Source: Flaccisagitta enflata
Lineage: Eukaryota > Chaetognatha > Sagittoidea > Aphragmophora
Assembly: GCA_965153355.1 (NCBI GenBank)
Contig: OZ231126.1
Span: 22,134,001-22,198,000, forward strand
Direction: 5' to 3'
Length of the DNA: 64,000 nucleotides
Shown: positions 1 to 11,443 of the stretch, one piece after another
How the letters are laid out: each line of letters starts with the position of its first letter
Numbering within the stretch: the stretch's first letter is position 1
Made by a program: the position numbers and the translations under genes
Notes under the pieces: generated by a model
Database searches by the model: none
Seen by the model: only the letters and a program-made list of their open reading frames with translations
Told to the model about the DNA's origin: nothing

Positions 1-60
1 TGATGGAAAATGCTGAAAATGACCTGTACCTCCCACCCACATATAAGAGGAAATTTAGAA

Positions 61-225
61 CAAGGCCGGATACACGGCAATCCAGTCGCGGACGGTTGGG
101 CAGGAGCAGTAATGCGAAAAACGCTCGGAATTCAAAAATGTGACGGACCGACGGACGGACGGACGGACATACCGACCTACCGACCGACACGGTAAGGTGT
201 AGAGTCGCGTGTCCGCGACTAAAAA
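61..225 (+). mobile_element. Family A hairpin-ended repeat, short form
   Basis: It starts CAAGGCCGGATACACGGC, passes a GGGCAGGAGCAGT motif and a GACGGACC-type tetranucleotide block, and ends at a hairpin GTCGCG-TGTC-CGCGAC followed by TAAAAA. In this annotation the plus strand of family A means CAAGGCC at the left and the hairpin at the right. It has no coding capacity. The copy at 49897-50040 is a close relative in the opposite direction. Confidence 0.75.
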
Positions 226-336
226 TTCTCCTTGCGGAATATTTAATTTCAAGTGGTTTTGGCTTCATATACCTCAACACTTTGCAAATCCAAAGGAAAA
301 ACAGTAGTTTTTTAAAAAGCGTCCCCACGGCTCCAG

Positions 337-570
337 TTGAGGGGTGTGAAAGATTGTCAATTCGAAGCCGATGCAATAATTGAATTGCGAAAGCACCGAA
401 AGACACATGTAGAAAACAAAAAAATCTACAGTTGTGAACAATGTACTTATGAAACACAAAGTGAGTGCAACTTTCAACGACATACAGCATCTCACGTAAA
501 GGCAAAGGACGAAAAAGCTATTCTTAATTGCAACGTTTGTGACTATAAGAATCACAGTCGGTCTCAACTA
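337..570 (+). pseudogene. C2H2 zinc-finger gene, 5' portion cut by a MITE
   Basis: This open segment encodes one degenerate finger (the first Cys position is Val in GVKDCQFEADAIIELRKHRK), one complete finger (CEQC...HTASH) and the first half of a third (CNVCDYKNHSRSQL). The frame is then interrupted at 571 by a palindromic MITE and stops at 592-594 inside it. The other half of the finger resumes at 1349 in the same frame once the insert and one TA are removed. Upstream coding sequence is not visible: positions 226-336 show no clear finger and a family A repeat lies at 61-225, so earlier exons probably lie outside the window. Family knowledge says such proteins bind DNA in the nucleus; the target is unknown. 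The gene may be inactivated in this haplotype. Confidence 0.7.
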
Positions 571-1346
571 CAGTATGATTGTTCTGAACTGTAACATGAG
601 ATGAGGGCATAGCGCAAAAACTAGAAGGGCTAGCAAAATTCTGAAAAAAGCTCTTGGAAAATATGAGTTTGCAGATTATTGCTGGAAAATTCCAAGGATT
701 TTCTGGAAAAAATATGATCCTCCTGTTCCTTTTTAACTTGAGATCAAAATATGCAAAGTGAAAAAAAATGAAAAAATTGAAGAGATGATGACTGAACTGT
801 TTTTCTTTAAATTGCTCTCATTCTTCGACTGATTGAGCTACAGATTCCAGATTGGTCTCAAATGAAAGATTTTTTAAAGTAGTTTTTGAGGAAAGCTCAA
901 GAGCTTTGCTTAATTTGAGTCTTGATTGTATTTTGTGAACTGAAAGTCAATTCTGCATAAAATTTCTCCTGAAAAGACAATATCATTTATACTTTGCATG
1001 TTAACTCTTTAAAAATGCCTTTTTCTTATTTTTCCTCCTAAAACTGCATCAAAATATCTTTCATTTGAGACCAATCTGGGATCAGTAGCTCTAACCGTTT
1101 AGAAATGAGAGCAATATAAAGGACGGCAGTTCATTTTAGTCATAACAAAATCATCCTTTTTTGCAGAAATTACCCTCCAGTGCATGATGTGTTAATTGGA
1201 TCAAATTTTACAAAAAAATCCTTGGAGTTTTCATACAAAAATCTGCAAACTCATATCTTCCAAGGACTATTTTCAGAATTTGGCTAGCCCTTTTAGTTTT
1301 TGCGTTATGTCCTCATCTTATGTTACAGTTCAGAACAATCATACTG
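571..1346. mobile_element. TA-flanked palindromic MITE inserted in the zinc-finger gene
   Basis: The insert starts CAGTATGATTGTTCTGAACT and ends with the reverse complement. The first and last roughly 150 bp match with a modest number of mismatches, and an inner pair (about 825-890 against 1050-1115) is also inverted, so nearly all of the 776 bp folds back. TA flanks both sides (569-570 and 1347-1348), the target duplication expected of Tc1/mariner transposition. It encodes no transposase. Confidence 0.88.
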
Positions 1347-2143
1347 TAGAACAACACATGACGCGGCATAACAAAGAAAAACATTTAAAATGCGCGCTGT
1401 GTGAATATCGAACTTCTGTGAAAGAGGATCTACGGCATGACGAAAAGAAACATGGGATTCCCGATAAATTTTGCACAATGTGTTCATTTGTCACAAAAAC
1501 CGTGAAAATATTGAATAAACACATGAAGTCACATGGGGAACCATCTTACTCCTGTTCATACTGTGACAAGAAACTAAGTCGTCCCTCGCAAGTTCAGATC
1601 CATGAACGCATTCATACGGGGGAAAAACCGTATTTGTGCTACTTCTGTGACAAAAGCTTCCGCCAAAAGGTTGATCGTGATATGCACGAGAGAGCATTTC
1701 ATTTACGCGAAAAGCCATACCATTGCCCCTTATGTGATTTCAAAGCAGTCCGAAAAATGGTTCTAAATATTCATCTAAAAGCGCATAATACTGTGAAAAC
1801 ATTCAACTGTGCTTTCTGCAATAAGTCATTTGCTACTGAGGGCGACAAGAAGCATCACGAAAAGATCCATAAAGAGAAGAAATTCAGATGTAAAATTTGT
1901 GATTTTGAAACGAGTCAACATACATATCTTACTAATCATGAAAAGCGACACGCACCTTCAGATGACGATTATCTGCATTGTGACCTTTGCGACTTCAAAA
2001 CTATGTTTTCCTCGAATATCTTCTGTCACAAAAAAGCCCATTCGAGTTCAAGAGGTTACGAGTGTGGTTTGTGTGATTGGAGTACAAAAGACCCACAACG
2101 TGTAGCTACTCACCGGAAAAATATGCATAATTTTGTCAAGTAG
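1196..2143 (+). CDS. C2H2 zinc-finger protein, main open frame with nine fingers
   Basis: The open frame has 315 codons. Residues 1-50 are read from the right arm of the MITE, so they are not ancestral sequence. From residue 51 the frame continues the interrupted finger (EQHMTRH) and then carries nine Cys2His2 fingers, including CTMC..HMKSH, CSYC..HERIH, CKIC..HEKRH and CGLC..HRKNMH. One finger, CALCEYRTSVKEDLRHDEKKH, has shifted His spacing, and one TGEKPY linker lies between two fingers (near 1617-1634). The protein ends NFVK-stop. Many fingers have an aromatic residue two after the second Cys, with short irregular linkers, a style common in invertebrate poly-finger proteins. It is likely a nuclear DNA-binding protein; no KRAB, BTB or ZAD domain is visible. 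It could be expressed from the MITE-derived ATG, or it could be the 3' half of a broken gene. Confidence 0.8.
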   Translation: MDQILQKNPWSFHTKICKLISSKDYFQNLASPFSFCVMSSSYVTVQNNHTVEQHMTRHNKEKHLKCALCEYRTSVKEDLRHDEKKHGIPDKFCTMCSFVTKTVKILNKHMKSHGEPSYSCSYCDKKLSRPSQVQIHERIHTGEKPYLCYFCDKSFRQKVDRDMHERAFHLREKPYHCPLCDFKAVRKMVLNIHLKAHNTVKTFNCAFCNKSFATEGDKKHHEKIHKEKKFRCKICDFETSQHTYLTNHEKRHAPSDDDYLHCDLCDFKTMFSSNIFCHKKAHSSSRGYECGLCDWSTKDPQRVATHRKNMHNFVK

Positions 2144-2915
2144 GTTGCATGCTATGAATGTAAGTTGGCAAGGTGATGGATGGATGGATAGACGGACGGA
2201 CAGATTGATGCCCAGCCTAAACTCAATTTGTGATGCACAGTGAACTACTGCCTTATTGGCACCTGATTTAACAGCATTTCTTATTTAGCAACCATAACGC
2301 CTAGATCCCAAAATTCTATAGGCTTTTACAATGTTAATTTTTCCTGATATAACAACACCTGATTTGATGGCTAAACCTAATTTACAGGCATAATTTTTTG
2401 GTCCCTTGGAAAATTCACACTTAATTCAAAGATATCACTACATGGTTTGATCAAATTGATAGTAACTTTTTCATCATTATCAATAATTCACCCAAAATTA
2501 AATATCACAAAAATTAAAGAAAATTTAAATTAAGAAATCATACAAATGCATGAAAAAAGTATAAAAGAATATACATAGTGTAACAAAAATGGACATTTCA
2601 ATTATTTATATTAGGAAGGTTTGAATCAAAATTGATTTTTCTTAAACTATTGTGGTATTTTTTATCTCACTAAATAGTTTAGTACTTATATGAATGGCGT
2701 TTACTTCATCCGGAAAATGACATAGATATACACATACACAACCAATTACTAAACAGCAGACTATAAACAAGTTTATATGCAATGATGTTTCATGAATGTA
2801 TCAAAACAGGTGTATCAAAAGCTGTATCGGTAAATCTCTTGCTCTGTTTGCCAATTGCACAAATGCCTCATCACTGCAATTCATAAACATATATGTTTGC
2901 TTATTTTTATCTTAC
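2144..2915. other. AT-rich intergenic DNA, no gene seen
   Basis: This stretch holds a short GGAT/ACGG tetranucleotide run at about 2176-2206 and otherwise AT-rich sequence. I see no splice-bounded open frame and no structured repeat. Confidence 0.5.
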
Positions 2916-3480
2916 AGTGCGACTCACAAAAAAAGAAACAACTTTCATTCTAATTTTACATAGTTTGAATTCAACAAATCATATTGTTATTCATGAGCCT
3001 TTTAAAGAGTTTCAAAAAGTTAACAATTTGCCACCAGTCCCATTGAATTCGATCAATTTGATTGGATTTTATACATTGATGACAAATGTATCAAAACCTG
3101 AGTGAGAAAACAATAGATTTTCTTTCATAGTTTATAGAGGACAAATTTTAGTAAAACTGTTGTAATTTCTAAATAAATTGAGCTAGTAACTCCAGAAACA
3201 GCTCAAATGACCAATTTCTTCAAGGGCTTTCTTAATGTCATGGATTTTGATTGGTTTTCACTAGATTTAAACCTTTTATGAATGACAAAAGAAAGATTTT
3301 TTTCATCACACATTAAAAAAATGAGGGATCTTTTTCCCCTCCTATCATATCCATGTTTGGATAGAAGAAAGTGAACAAAATCAGTGACCATTTGAAGGGC
3401 TTCAAAAAATCTTTTATTCTAGACCAATACCAGCCTCCTAGCTTTACTCGTTTGGAAATGGCATTAGTTTAAAGTTAAAT
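2916..3480. mobile_element. Degraded Tc1/mariner-like repeat fragments
   Basis: TACAGTGCGACTCACAAAAA at 2916 looks like a mariner-type terminus. Internal pieces (TCAAATGACCAATTTCTTCA near 3204 and a partly inverted partner near 3380-3470, including GTTTGGAAATGGCATTAG) recur in the MITE at 6042-6455 and near 12200. No matching right end was found, so this is a decayed copy or a composite. Confidence 0.4.
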
Positions 3481-3674
3481 GGGTACATTTTGGTTATGCG
3501 CTATTTCCAACTCGAAAAATTCAACACTCCAGTTTTTCCTTCACTCAGAGTTCTAAACAAATTGACTAAATGTGAGATTGGCGGAAAATGAAAGCTCTTT
3601 TTGAATATCTTTTCAAAATGATCTGCGATATCACCAATTTCTGCACTGCAACACAAAATCAAAGAAATGGTCCC

Positions 3675-4453
3675 TAGCAGCGGCCCCGCGTCACACCCAG
3701 CTGTTCCAACACGCGATAATTTTTCCATCTGACGCTTACGTCCCCCCAAGCTCCTGTCTCAGGGCTCCTCTGAGACCTGGAGCAGCCCGAGACCCCAAAT
3801 CAAGCCTCCTGAGACTCAAATCAGCCTCCGTACCCCAAATCGTGCCTCTCAGACCCTGCTGTGCCTCTTAGACCCCAAATCAGGCCTCTCAGACCTCAAA
3901 GAAGGCCTCTCAGACCCCAAATCAGGCCTCAAGACTTCTTATCAGGCCTCTAGGCCCCAACTCAGGCCACCGGATTCCTCTTATCAGGCCTCTCGCACCA
4001 AATCATGTCTCTTAGACCCCAAAATCAGGCTTTTCGACCTCTTATCACCCTCTTAGGCCTCAACTCAAGCTTCCTCTCTGAATCTCTTTCATTCGTGCCT
4101 TTCAGACCCCAAATCAGGCTTTCCCAGACCACAAATCTAGCTCTGAAACTACATATCAGGGGCCCCCAAGCCCCCGAATCAGTCTCTTCCAGACCCCAAA
4201 TCATGCCTCTCACACCTCTTTTCAGGTTTAGGCTCTTAACTCAAAGCCCCCAGACCTCTTATCATGGCTATCTAGACTCTATATCGTGCCCCCAGACTGC
4301 ACCTAATGGACCCTAGATTAGACCTCTCAGACCCAAGATCACGCCTCCCAAAACAAAAAATAGCCCAGGCACTACAGTCACTCCACTCCGCCGCTGCCCG
4401 CCACACTTCATCACTACATTAAATGAGACACGTGGCACGGAACTGCTGACCAT
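3675..4453. mobile_element. Family D element, old copy, with 21-bp minisatellite
   Basis: Its left end is AGCAGCGGCCCCG and its right end CCGCTGCCC at 4399. Between them, about 3760-4340 is a diverged tandem array with consensus near AAATCAGGCCTCTCAGACCCC. Beyond the right end, CACGGAACTGCTGACC matches the CAACGGGTACCGCTGACC tail of other family D copies. Open frames over the array (4005-4316) are repeat translations. Confidence 0.6.
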
Positions 4454-6041
4454 AATGGCTTTTGTTGCCCAGCCCATTTTTCAAGAAAATTGTCTACATA
4501 CAGATTCTGGACACCATATCTTTTTAAAAAGGCGGACACGCTGACTCTGCCACCTGCCGCGGTCGTGGGCCGCAGAGAGGTCGCAGGTCACCGTCTGTCG
4601 GCCCCGTAACCTTTTTAAAACCGCGCAGCCGCTGCATCGCTCCGCCAAACCATCCGCATCGTCCTGCCGCGATCCGCCTGGTTAACTATAAACTTAAAAT
4701 AATTGATTTAAATCTCATGGATTTGTGACATAAAGGCTTCATTTGAAGACGCTTTTTCCATGTCTCACATAAAAATATCAATAAGTTTTTTTTTTTTCAT
4801 GAGAAATATCTTATAAAACAGCTGCTTCCTTTTTTATGGTTCGCAGTGTACTTCAAATATTTTTACAAAAAAATACTAAAAATTGGTAATTCGACTTAAC
4901 AACATTCAGATTTAACAACCGAAATTACCCAGTCCCTTCAAGACCCTTATATCGGATTTCCACTGTATACGTTTCACTTTGATTAATTCTGTTAGTTTCC
5001 TCGGGGTGGTAAGGTTCATTTGACTTTTTTTTTCTTTGTGCGACCGTATACAATACTTGTACAATCTTATCTCTACTGATAAAGATGATCATAGATTTAT
5101 CTCTGGTGATTTTCAGTGTGCCTTTCGTGTGTTATCAATTTCCGATCCGTAAAATTGTAAGTGACAACATAGATCATGTGTCATTGTCCCTGTCTAGTGT
5201 CTACTTTTTTTCATATGTTCTGTAAGTAAACTTGCGTAAAACAGGCCGTAAGCAAATGTCTTTCAGCTTTTTTTTCTTTTTCACATGCACAGTTTCATAC
5301 TTTGTCCAAATATAGGTATAATATGATATGACTAAACATACAGTAAGGTCATGAAATAGAAAGCCCCTTTCGACGTTCGTGGACGTGGATATGTCTAAAG
5401 GGTGGAAATGAACTGGGTCAAGGTTGATGCAGTCAAAAGGAAGAAGCAGCGAGAGTCAAGGACAAAACGGTGATAAATGGAAGACGCCTTTTCGGGCAGA
5501 AGCTGGCGATGGATGAAATGCAAGAAAAAGAAGTGAGGCATAAATGGTGGAGGTGGTGGTTATGGGTGGATAGAGTTGAGATAGGCCTGAGAGCTTGATA
5601 GGTGGTGTATTAGAGCCAGTGTGTGGTGAGTAGGTGATGAAAAAAGGGAGACTTACGAAGAATACCAAGCTCAGTAAAATCTTAGGAAGTGGTTGATAAA
5701 ACAAAATTGTGGTCACCAACTTTCCTTTTCAGTGGCTTCAGAGTTTTTGATTAGAATGGATAATGTACCGAGTTTCAGGGCCTTTGAAATAGTTTCAGCC
5801 TAGCCCTCCACCCCCCCATTTTTAGCATGTTTTTCCTTTCAAGTAAGTTAAAAAATGATAAGGAATACTAAAACTCATTCTAAAGTGTGTAACCCGACAT
5901 GTGATTACCCGTTTGGAGTATGATACAGGATTTTTTTGTGAGTATCGAGCCTCAAGAATTATTGCAAAATGATAGCTTTGGCATTTTAAAATAATTAAAG
6001 TTATATTGTGATAGCATCTGTACCAAAATTTAGATTATGTG
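4454..6041. other. Intergenic DNA, no gene seen
   Basis: Positions 4530-4680 are GC-rich around AT-rich sequence. The minus-strand frame at 5456-5719 has low-complexity composition and no recognisable domain. No repeat structure stands out. Confidence 0.45.
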
Positions 6042-6455
6042 TACCATGCGAATCAAAAAAAAAGACGCACTTTTGAATGAGTAATTTAGCCAATAAATCT
6101 TCAAAAAACTATAGAAAATCTTAGGTCATTTTGAAGCCCTTTGAAAGTACTTTTATTTGGCGCCAATCTGGTATTGCTATCTTTTTTCGTTTAGAAATGG
6201 CATCAGTTTGAGTAAAAATGTTGTCTATTTCAATTTCGCAATCCTTATGAAAAAAATGCATTTTAGCAAAATAGTGCTTCTCTTTGCAGAGCTCTAGCTC
6301 CCAAACCGTTTGAGATACAGATCTGGGATTGGTCTAGAATGAAAGATTTTTTGAAAATCGTTTAAAATTTCTTACTTGAAAATAGCTGAAATTATTTTTT
6401 TATCTGTTTTATCAATAAATAGATAGGTGCGTCTTTTTTTTTGACCCAAGTGGTA
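6042..6455. mobile_element. TA-ended palindromic MITE
   Basis: Left end TACCATGCGAATC then A9 then GACGCAC; right end, read inverted, TACCACTTGGGTC then A9 then GACGCAC. An internal inverted pair (about 6160-6210 against 6290-6360) carries the CCAATCTGGTAT / GGTCTAGAATGAAAG motif. Fragments of the same family occur near 3380-3470 and 12120-12240. It has no coding capacity. Confidence 0.75.
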
Positions 6456-6719
6456 TATGGCAAGAATGTCATTAGGGGCAGCTGATGGGTGGACAGGGGC
6501 AGTAATGTAGGTGAGCAGGGGCTGTCTTATAGGTGGACAGGGGCTGTTGTGCTTAGAAATCACTATTTTGGCTAATTTTGCATCATTTTAAGATTTTTGT
6601 TATGGAACAACCCAAAAATGGATGGACTCACTTTCTTAAAGAGTTGCTTTGCAAGTAACTAAAACATAAAAAAATGAATAAATGCATTTAATTCATAAAT
6701 GGGTCCTGGTCATTTATAA

Positions 6720-6874
6720 ACAAGGCCAAGTAGGCCAATAGGTGCAACAGGTTGGATTGTCCAATGAATGCATTACCGACCGACCAACCAACCGACCAAC
6801 CAACCAACCAACCAACCAACCAACCAACCGACCAACGGACACAGCCAGTTATAGAGGTGCTTTGTCGCACCTAG
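6720..6874 (+). mobile_element. Family A repeat, AGGTGC-hairpin subfamily (B)
   Basis: It starts ACAAGGCC, has a CCAACCAACCGACC tetranucleotide block, and ends GGACACAGCCAGTTATAG with the hairpin AGGTGC-TTTGTC-GCACCT then AG. The copy at 52287-52394 has the same tail. The hairpin sits where family A has GTCGCG/CGCGAC but with a different, still self-complementary, stem. Confidence 0.7.
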
Positions 6875-7238
6875 AAATGGCTGTTATTGTCAAAAATTGG
6901 CAAAAATCATCATTTTGCAGTAATTTTGGAGGGTCTACACTCGCAAAAAATCCTGTGTCATACCCAAAATGGATGAACAAATGTCAGGTTACACACTTCA
7001 GAATATGTTCTAGTGTTTTTTATCATTTTCCGACACATCTGGAAGGCAAAACATGCTAAAAATGGCAAAAAGTCGCTTTCTCTAGGTTTTGAAGCCCTTA
7101 GAGCAGGGGGGTGGAGGGCTAGGCTGACACTGTTCCAAAGGCCCTGAAACTTGGTATACCATCTATTCTCATCATATTAGCATGTATCCTTTACCTGCAA
7201 TTAGATCCGTTGACTAAGGTGCATCACCCCCACCTCTA

Positions 7239-7589
7239 TTATTCATTGGCATCTGTATTTCCTTGAGAGCATTTACATCTGCATAATTGTGTGCATGGAA
7301 GATCAGCAGATTTGCAACTGCACTTTTTTGTACCGCAATCTTTTTTGCATCCACACTTTACAAGATTGCGGCAGCTTAGTGCAACTTCAGCAATAGTTAT
7401 CCAAACTGGCTGCCACTTATTTTCCTTCCTTTGCCAACCAAACAAAGGGGCAGCCAAATGCGGCACCGCTGCGTAGAGTGACGCCGAGGTAGACGCAGTT
7501 TTGCTCCCACGCCAATTCTGAGCCGTCGATTGAGACAAGATGTTAGGGGGATGGACCTTTTCCGAAGAGCATGTTTTTTTTTCGCGCAT
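7239..7589 (-). pseudogene. Cys-rich (CXC-like) segment of a retroelement
   Basis: The minus-strand frame contains WQPVWITIAEVALSC then NLVKCGCKKDC, KKCSCKSADLPC and CTQLCRCKC. This pattern of a W-P-W core followed by a CXC/tesmin-like cysteine cluster recurs in uncharacterised proteins and mobile elements of invertebrates (family knowledge, not searched). It lies directly downstream of the reverse-transcriptase fragment on the same strand, in a different frame. About 30 residues of RT-type sequence read into its start (CSAYCTEWDMKLNAR). This suggests a LINE with an internal deletion or a composite of two elements. It is not a functional host gene. Confidence 0.55.
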
Positions 7590-7908
7590 TAAGTTTCATG
7601 TCCCACTCGGTGCAGTAAGCAGAGCATGAATTCAGCAACATTTGTAAGCCCTTCAGTTACGGGTCTAAAACTGCCATATTTTCTGCATAAAACAATGCAG
7701 CAGCAAATGTTTCTCTGACATGACAACCAACGCCAAGAGACTTCAATAAGCTAATTAGATCGTCGATGTAGAGACAATAAAGATCTAGGGACAGCACCCC
7801 TCCTTGTCGGACTCCTGCAGAGTCGAGGAACCACTCACTGAAGTGACCATCCCATCGAGCTCGGCAATACAGACCATCATGCCAGGTTATGCATAACACC
7901 TGTCTCAC
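7590..7908 (-). pseudogene. LINE reverse transcriptase fragment, decayed
   Basis: Visible motifs are SAGVRQGGVLSLDLYCLYIDDL, typical of the RT palm, and AALFYAENMAVLDP, where the catalytic YADD/FADD core reads YAEN, so the active site is lost. After MAVLDP comes an in-frame stop, but the same frame continues LKGLQMLLNSCSAYC, a common LINE thumb sequence. The upstream finger region is reduced to about 30 residues and no endonuclease domain is visible. It is non-functional. The clade is non-LTR; I cannot assign it more finely. Confidence 0.8.
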
Positions 7909-7910
7909 AA

Positions 7911-9060
7911 TTATTGATGATACTTCATTGAGGAAAAAACCATAGAAGATACATGATTATACTCATGAGATTTGAACTGAAGTGAGCCAGAACATCATAT
8001 TAAAAGGTTTAATTGACGAGAAGTCAACACAACCTGTTTGGACCATTCCTCTAAAGGAGCAATTCAGAATCAGAATACTAAAATTTCATGAATTTTACCA
8101 GAAATTTCCAACATAAGGAATAAAATGAAATATCTCATATTGGCTAAAATATTCAACGGATTTGAATAAAATTTGAGTCATAAATACTATGAATCATGAT
8201 TGTTATCCACCTAAAATCTTGTGCAAATCGGACATGATCTTCATAGGATTTTGCAATCTCAAAATTATCAAATTTTTTTGATTGGAAGAAAACTTTGTGG
8301 ATGGAGGAGGGACGCTCACAGGACTTTCTATCAGTTTGATTGTTTCGATTTTAACAAAAAGTCCAATAAGTATCATTTCTGTATAAATAAATCATGTAAG
8401 ATACTGTTTGGTGTACAGAAGTTTTTTCATGAGAGAAATATTGATTTCGAGAAAAAAAGTTCCAAGAGAGAAACAGGCTATTCGCTCAGAAACTATGAGT
8501 TCTTCATACAAAGACGCAAATGAATGAGGTTGTTACATTTTTTGGGTTTGACTATACATGGAAATAGGTCGAGATTTTGCGAATCGGAATTAGGATAGAT
8601 AAATACTGGCGTTAAGTATCATTGTAACACTGAATCACACAAATGAGGGATCGGATATGAGCATCATATCTATCTTTTTCCACATCTTGATTTTGCGTAG
8701 CTCAATAACAATACCATTCCACACTAATTTCTTTGTGAAAATTGTGTCATATCTTTTCTGGTTATATCCCGAACCCTGCTACCTTCTGCCGCCCCTCTCC
8801 CTGCCCTCAACCATTTTGAACACTTCCAAGAAGGTCCCATTCATTGCGCCCATGGCCATGGTGCCACTCTTCCGCCAGGAATTCAAATGGCAGTGAAAAT
8901 AAGTCGAAACCAATTGTTAACATGGCAAATATTGCTTTATTTTTTTTCAAAGGCTTTTTTTTCCGCAATCCTAATCATATTTTGGTAGGTTTTTTTTCGA
9001 CTATAAACCGACTCATTCAGAAATGAAAACAGAAATTGGAATTGCTTACGAAATCATTAT
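7911..9060. other. Intergenic DNA, no supported gene
   Basis: The sequence is AT-rich. The plus frame 8221-8523 (100 codons) has no recognisable domain, no splice context and a biased Lys/Phe/Asn composition, so it is not called. Confidence 0.4.
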
Positions 9061-9063
9061 CAA

Positions 9064-9240
<177 letters not shown>

Positions 9241-9557
9241 AAAAATTGAAAGAGGGAGAAAACGAAGACAAACAATTAGATTGTCAAGCAAGTGGATGTA
9301 AGGGTAATTCAGTAGATAAAAGATGGAGCGAAAAAGCCAATAGAAATAAGAAAGAGATAAAAAGCTAAACAAACAAAGAGCAGACAGAAAGAACGGAAGA
9401 CAGAAAAACAGTCAAACCGAGAGATTAGTTTTTCCCCATCATAAGCGCTGTTAAAAAGGAGTCGAAAAGTGATGTTCCTACAGGGAAAATGGAAGTCAAA
9501 AGAGAAGGAGGATAGGGAGGCACAGAAAAAGAATTGTGAAAGCAGAAGCTAGGAAGA

Positions 9558-9786
<229 letters not shown>

Positions 9787-9883
9787 ATACAAAGCAACAG
9801 TCAAAAAGACAGAGAGTCAGACAGACCATCAGATAACAGGACATTACAAAAACGTACGTAGCTAATTTCCTAAGCAGATAAGG

Positions 9884-10065
9884 AGACAGACAGACAGACA
9901 TTCATACAGACATTTAGACACACGGACAGACAGACAGACAGATATTCGGGTTGACAGACAGACAGACATACAGACAGACAGACAGACAGACAGACAGAGG
10001 AACAGACAGACAGACAGACAGTCAGACAGAGACACAGACAGACAGACTGACAGACAGACATACAT

Positions 10066-10114
<49 letters not shown>

Positions 10115-10139
10115 TAGATAGACAGACAGACAGACAGAA

Positions 10140-10178
<39 letters not shown>

Positions 10179-10252
10179 GAGACATACAGACAGACAGACA
10201 GACAGACAGACAGAAAGACATTCAGACAGACAGACAGACAGACAGCCAGCCA
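9884..10252. repeat. (GACA)n microsatellite, imperfect
   Basis: GACA/GACAGACA units with scattered GATA, GAAA and CATA variants. 9301-9557 and 10253-11185 around it hold purine-rich spacer with no gene. Confidence 0.95.
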
Positions 10253-11185
10253 GGTAGTGGCGGAGCGACAGAGAGTGAAAAGAAGGAAAAGCGAAACAGA
10301 AAAAAAGAAGAGACGCCAAACAAGAGAGAGAAAATAAAAAGCAATAAAGAAGGAAGAAAAGAAAGAGGAAACAAGTCATAAAGTTGGAAGGAAGAAGTAT
10401 GGAGGGAAAACATATGCGTCGCCTGGGAAAAGGGGTTCCACATCTGAAACACAAGGAAACACATTACGCAAACCGCAATTGGCAGACAAAAAGGGAACTG
10501 AAGGAAAGAGAGAGATGATAGAAGAAAAAAAAAACAGGAAATGGGAGTGGGGAAAAAGAGAACGTTGAGTGAGAAGAGATTTGTTACGAGATATCGTCTG
10601 CAGCACCCGATGCTACACCTGTTTCAATGGTTTTGACCGAGTGGTTGATGAGAATTTTTTTTTCCTTTCCCTTAGCTCTGAAATTTTCAACGACTCTTCA
10701 GAAGGTTTTTTGGTCAGATAGCGGTTAGAAAACTTGATCTTGTTTGATTGGAGAATTAAGGCTGGGTTTCAAAAACACTACAAATTATCATAAAAATAAA
10801 GTTTCGGCCTCTTTTTGCATCCTCATCCTAAACAAATACTATTTGGTGTGAAGAGGAGGGAGAAAATGCTGCAATGGAATGGGTAAAAATATCACTTGCC
10901 ATTATATCACCCAGCAGTCATTCTTTGTTGTTATTTGCGTGCCTTTGACTTTGTACATCTATTCCTTTTTCCTTTTTCCTTACTTGTTGTTATAGTTTTT
11001 TCTTCGTCTCCTTGCTTTCCCAGTGTTGGAGAGAGAGAAACAAGGGTTGTTTGTTTCCGTTTACTGCTTCTCCAAGGATGTCATTAGTTGTGAAATCAAT
11101 GGGGCGGAAAGACAGAGGCGGAAGAGCGGAAGAATTGGAAGAGAACAACCTGGATGTGAGCCCAGAAAATGGGAGCAGAAAGGCA

Positions 11186-11340
<155 letters not shown>

Positions 11341-11443
11341 ATACAGAGGCTGAAACAGAAAGGCAGAGACAGACAGTCAGACCGGGAGTGTCAGCCACGC
11401 AGTCACACCGTCATATGGACAAAGATATACAGACAGAGATATA

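Noticed and set aside
571-1346. The MITE acting as a functional intron (introner-like)
   Set aside because: The terminal GTATGA and TGTAG pair would splice with a one-base frameshift; other site pairs tried also break the frame. Transcript data could reopen this.
8221-8523. 100-codon plus-strand frame
   Set aside because: Low-complexity composition, no domain, no splice context.
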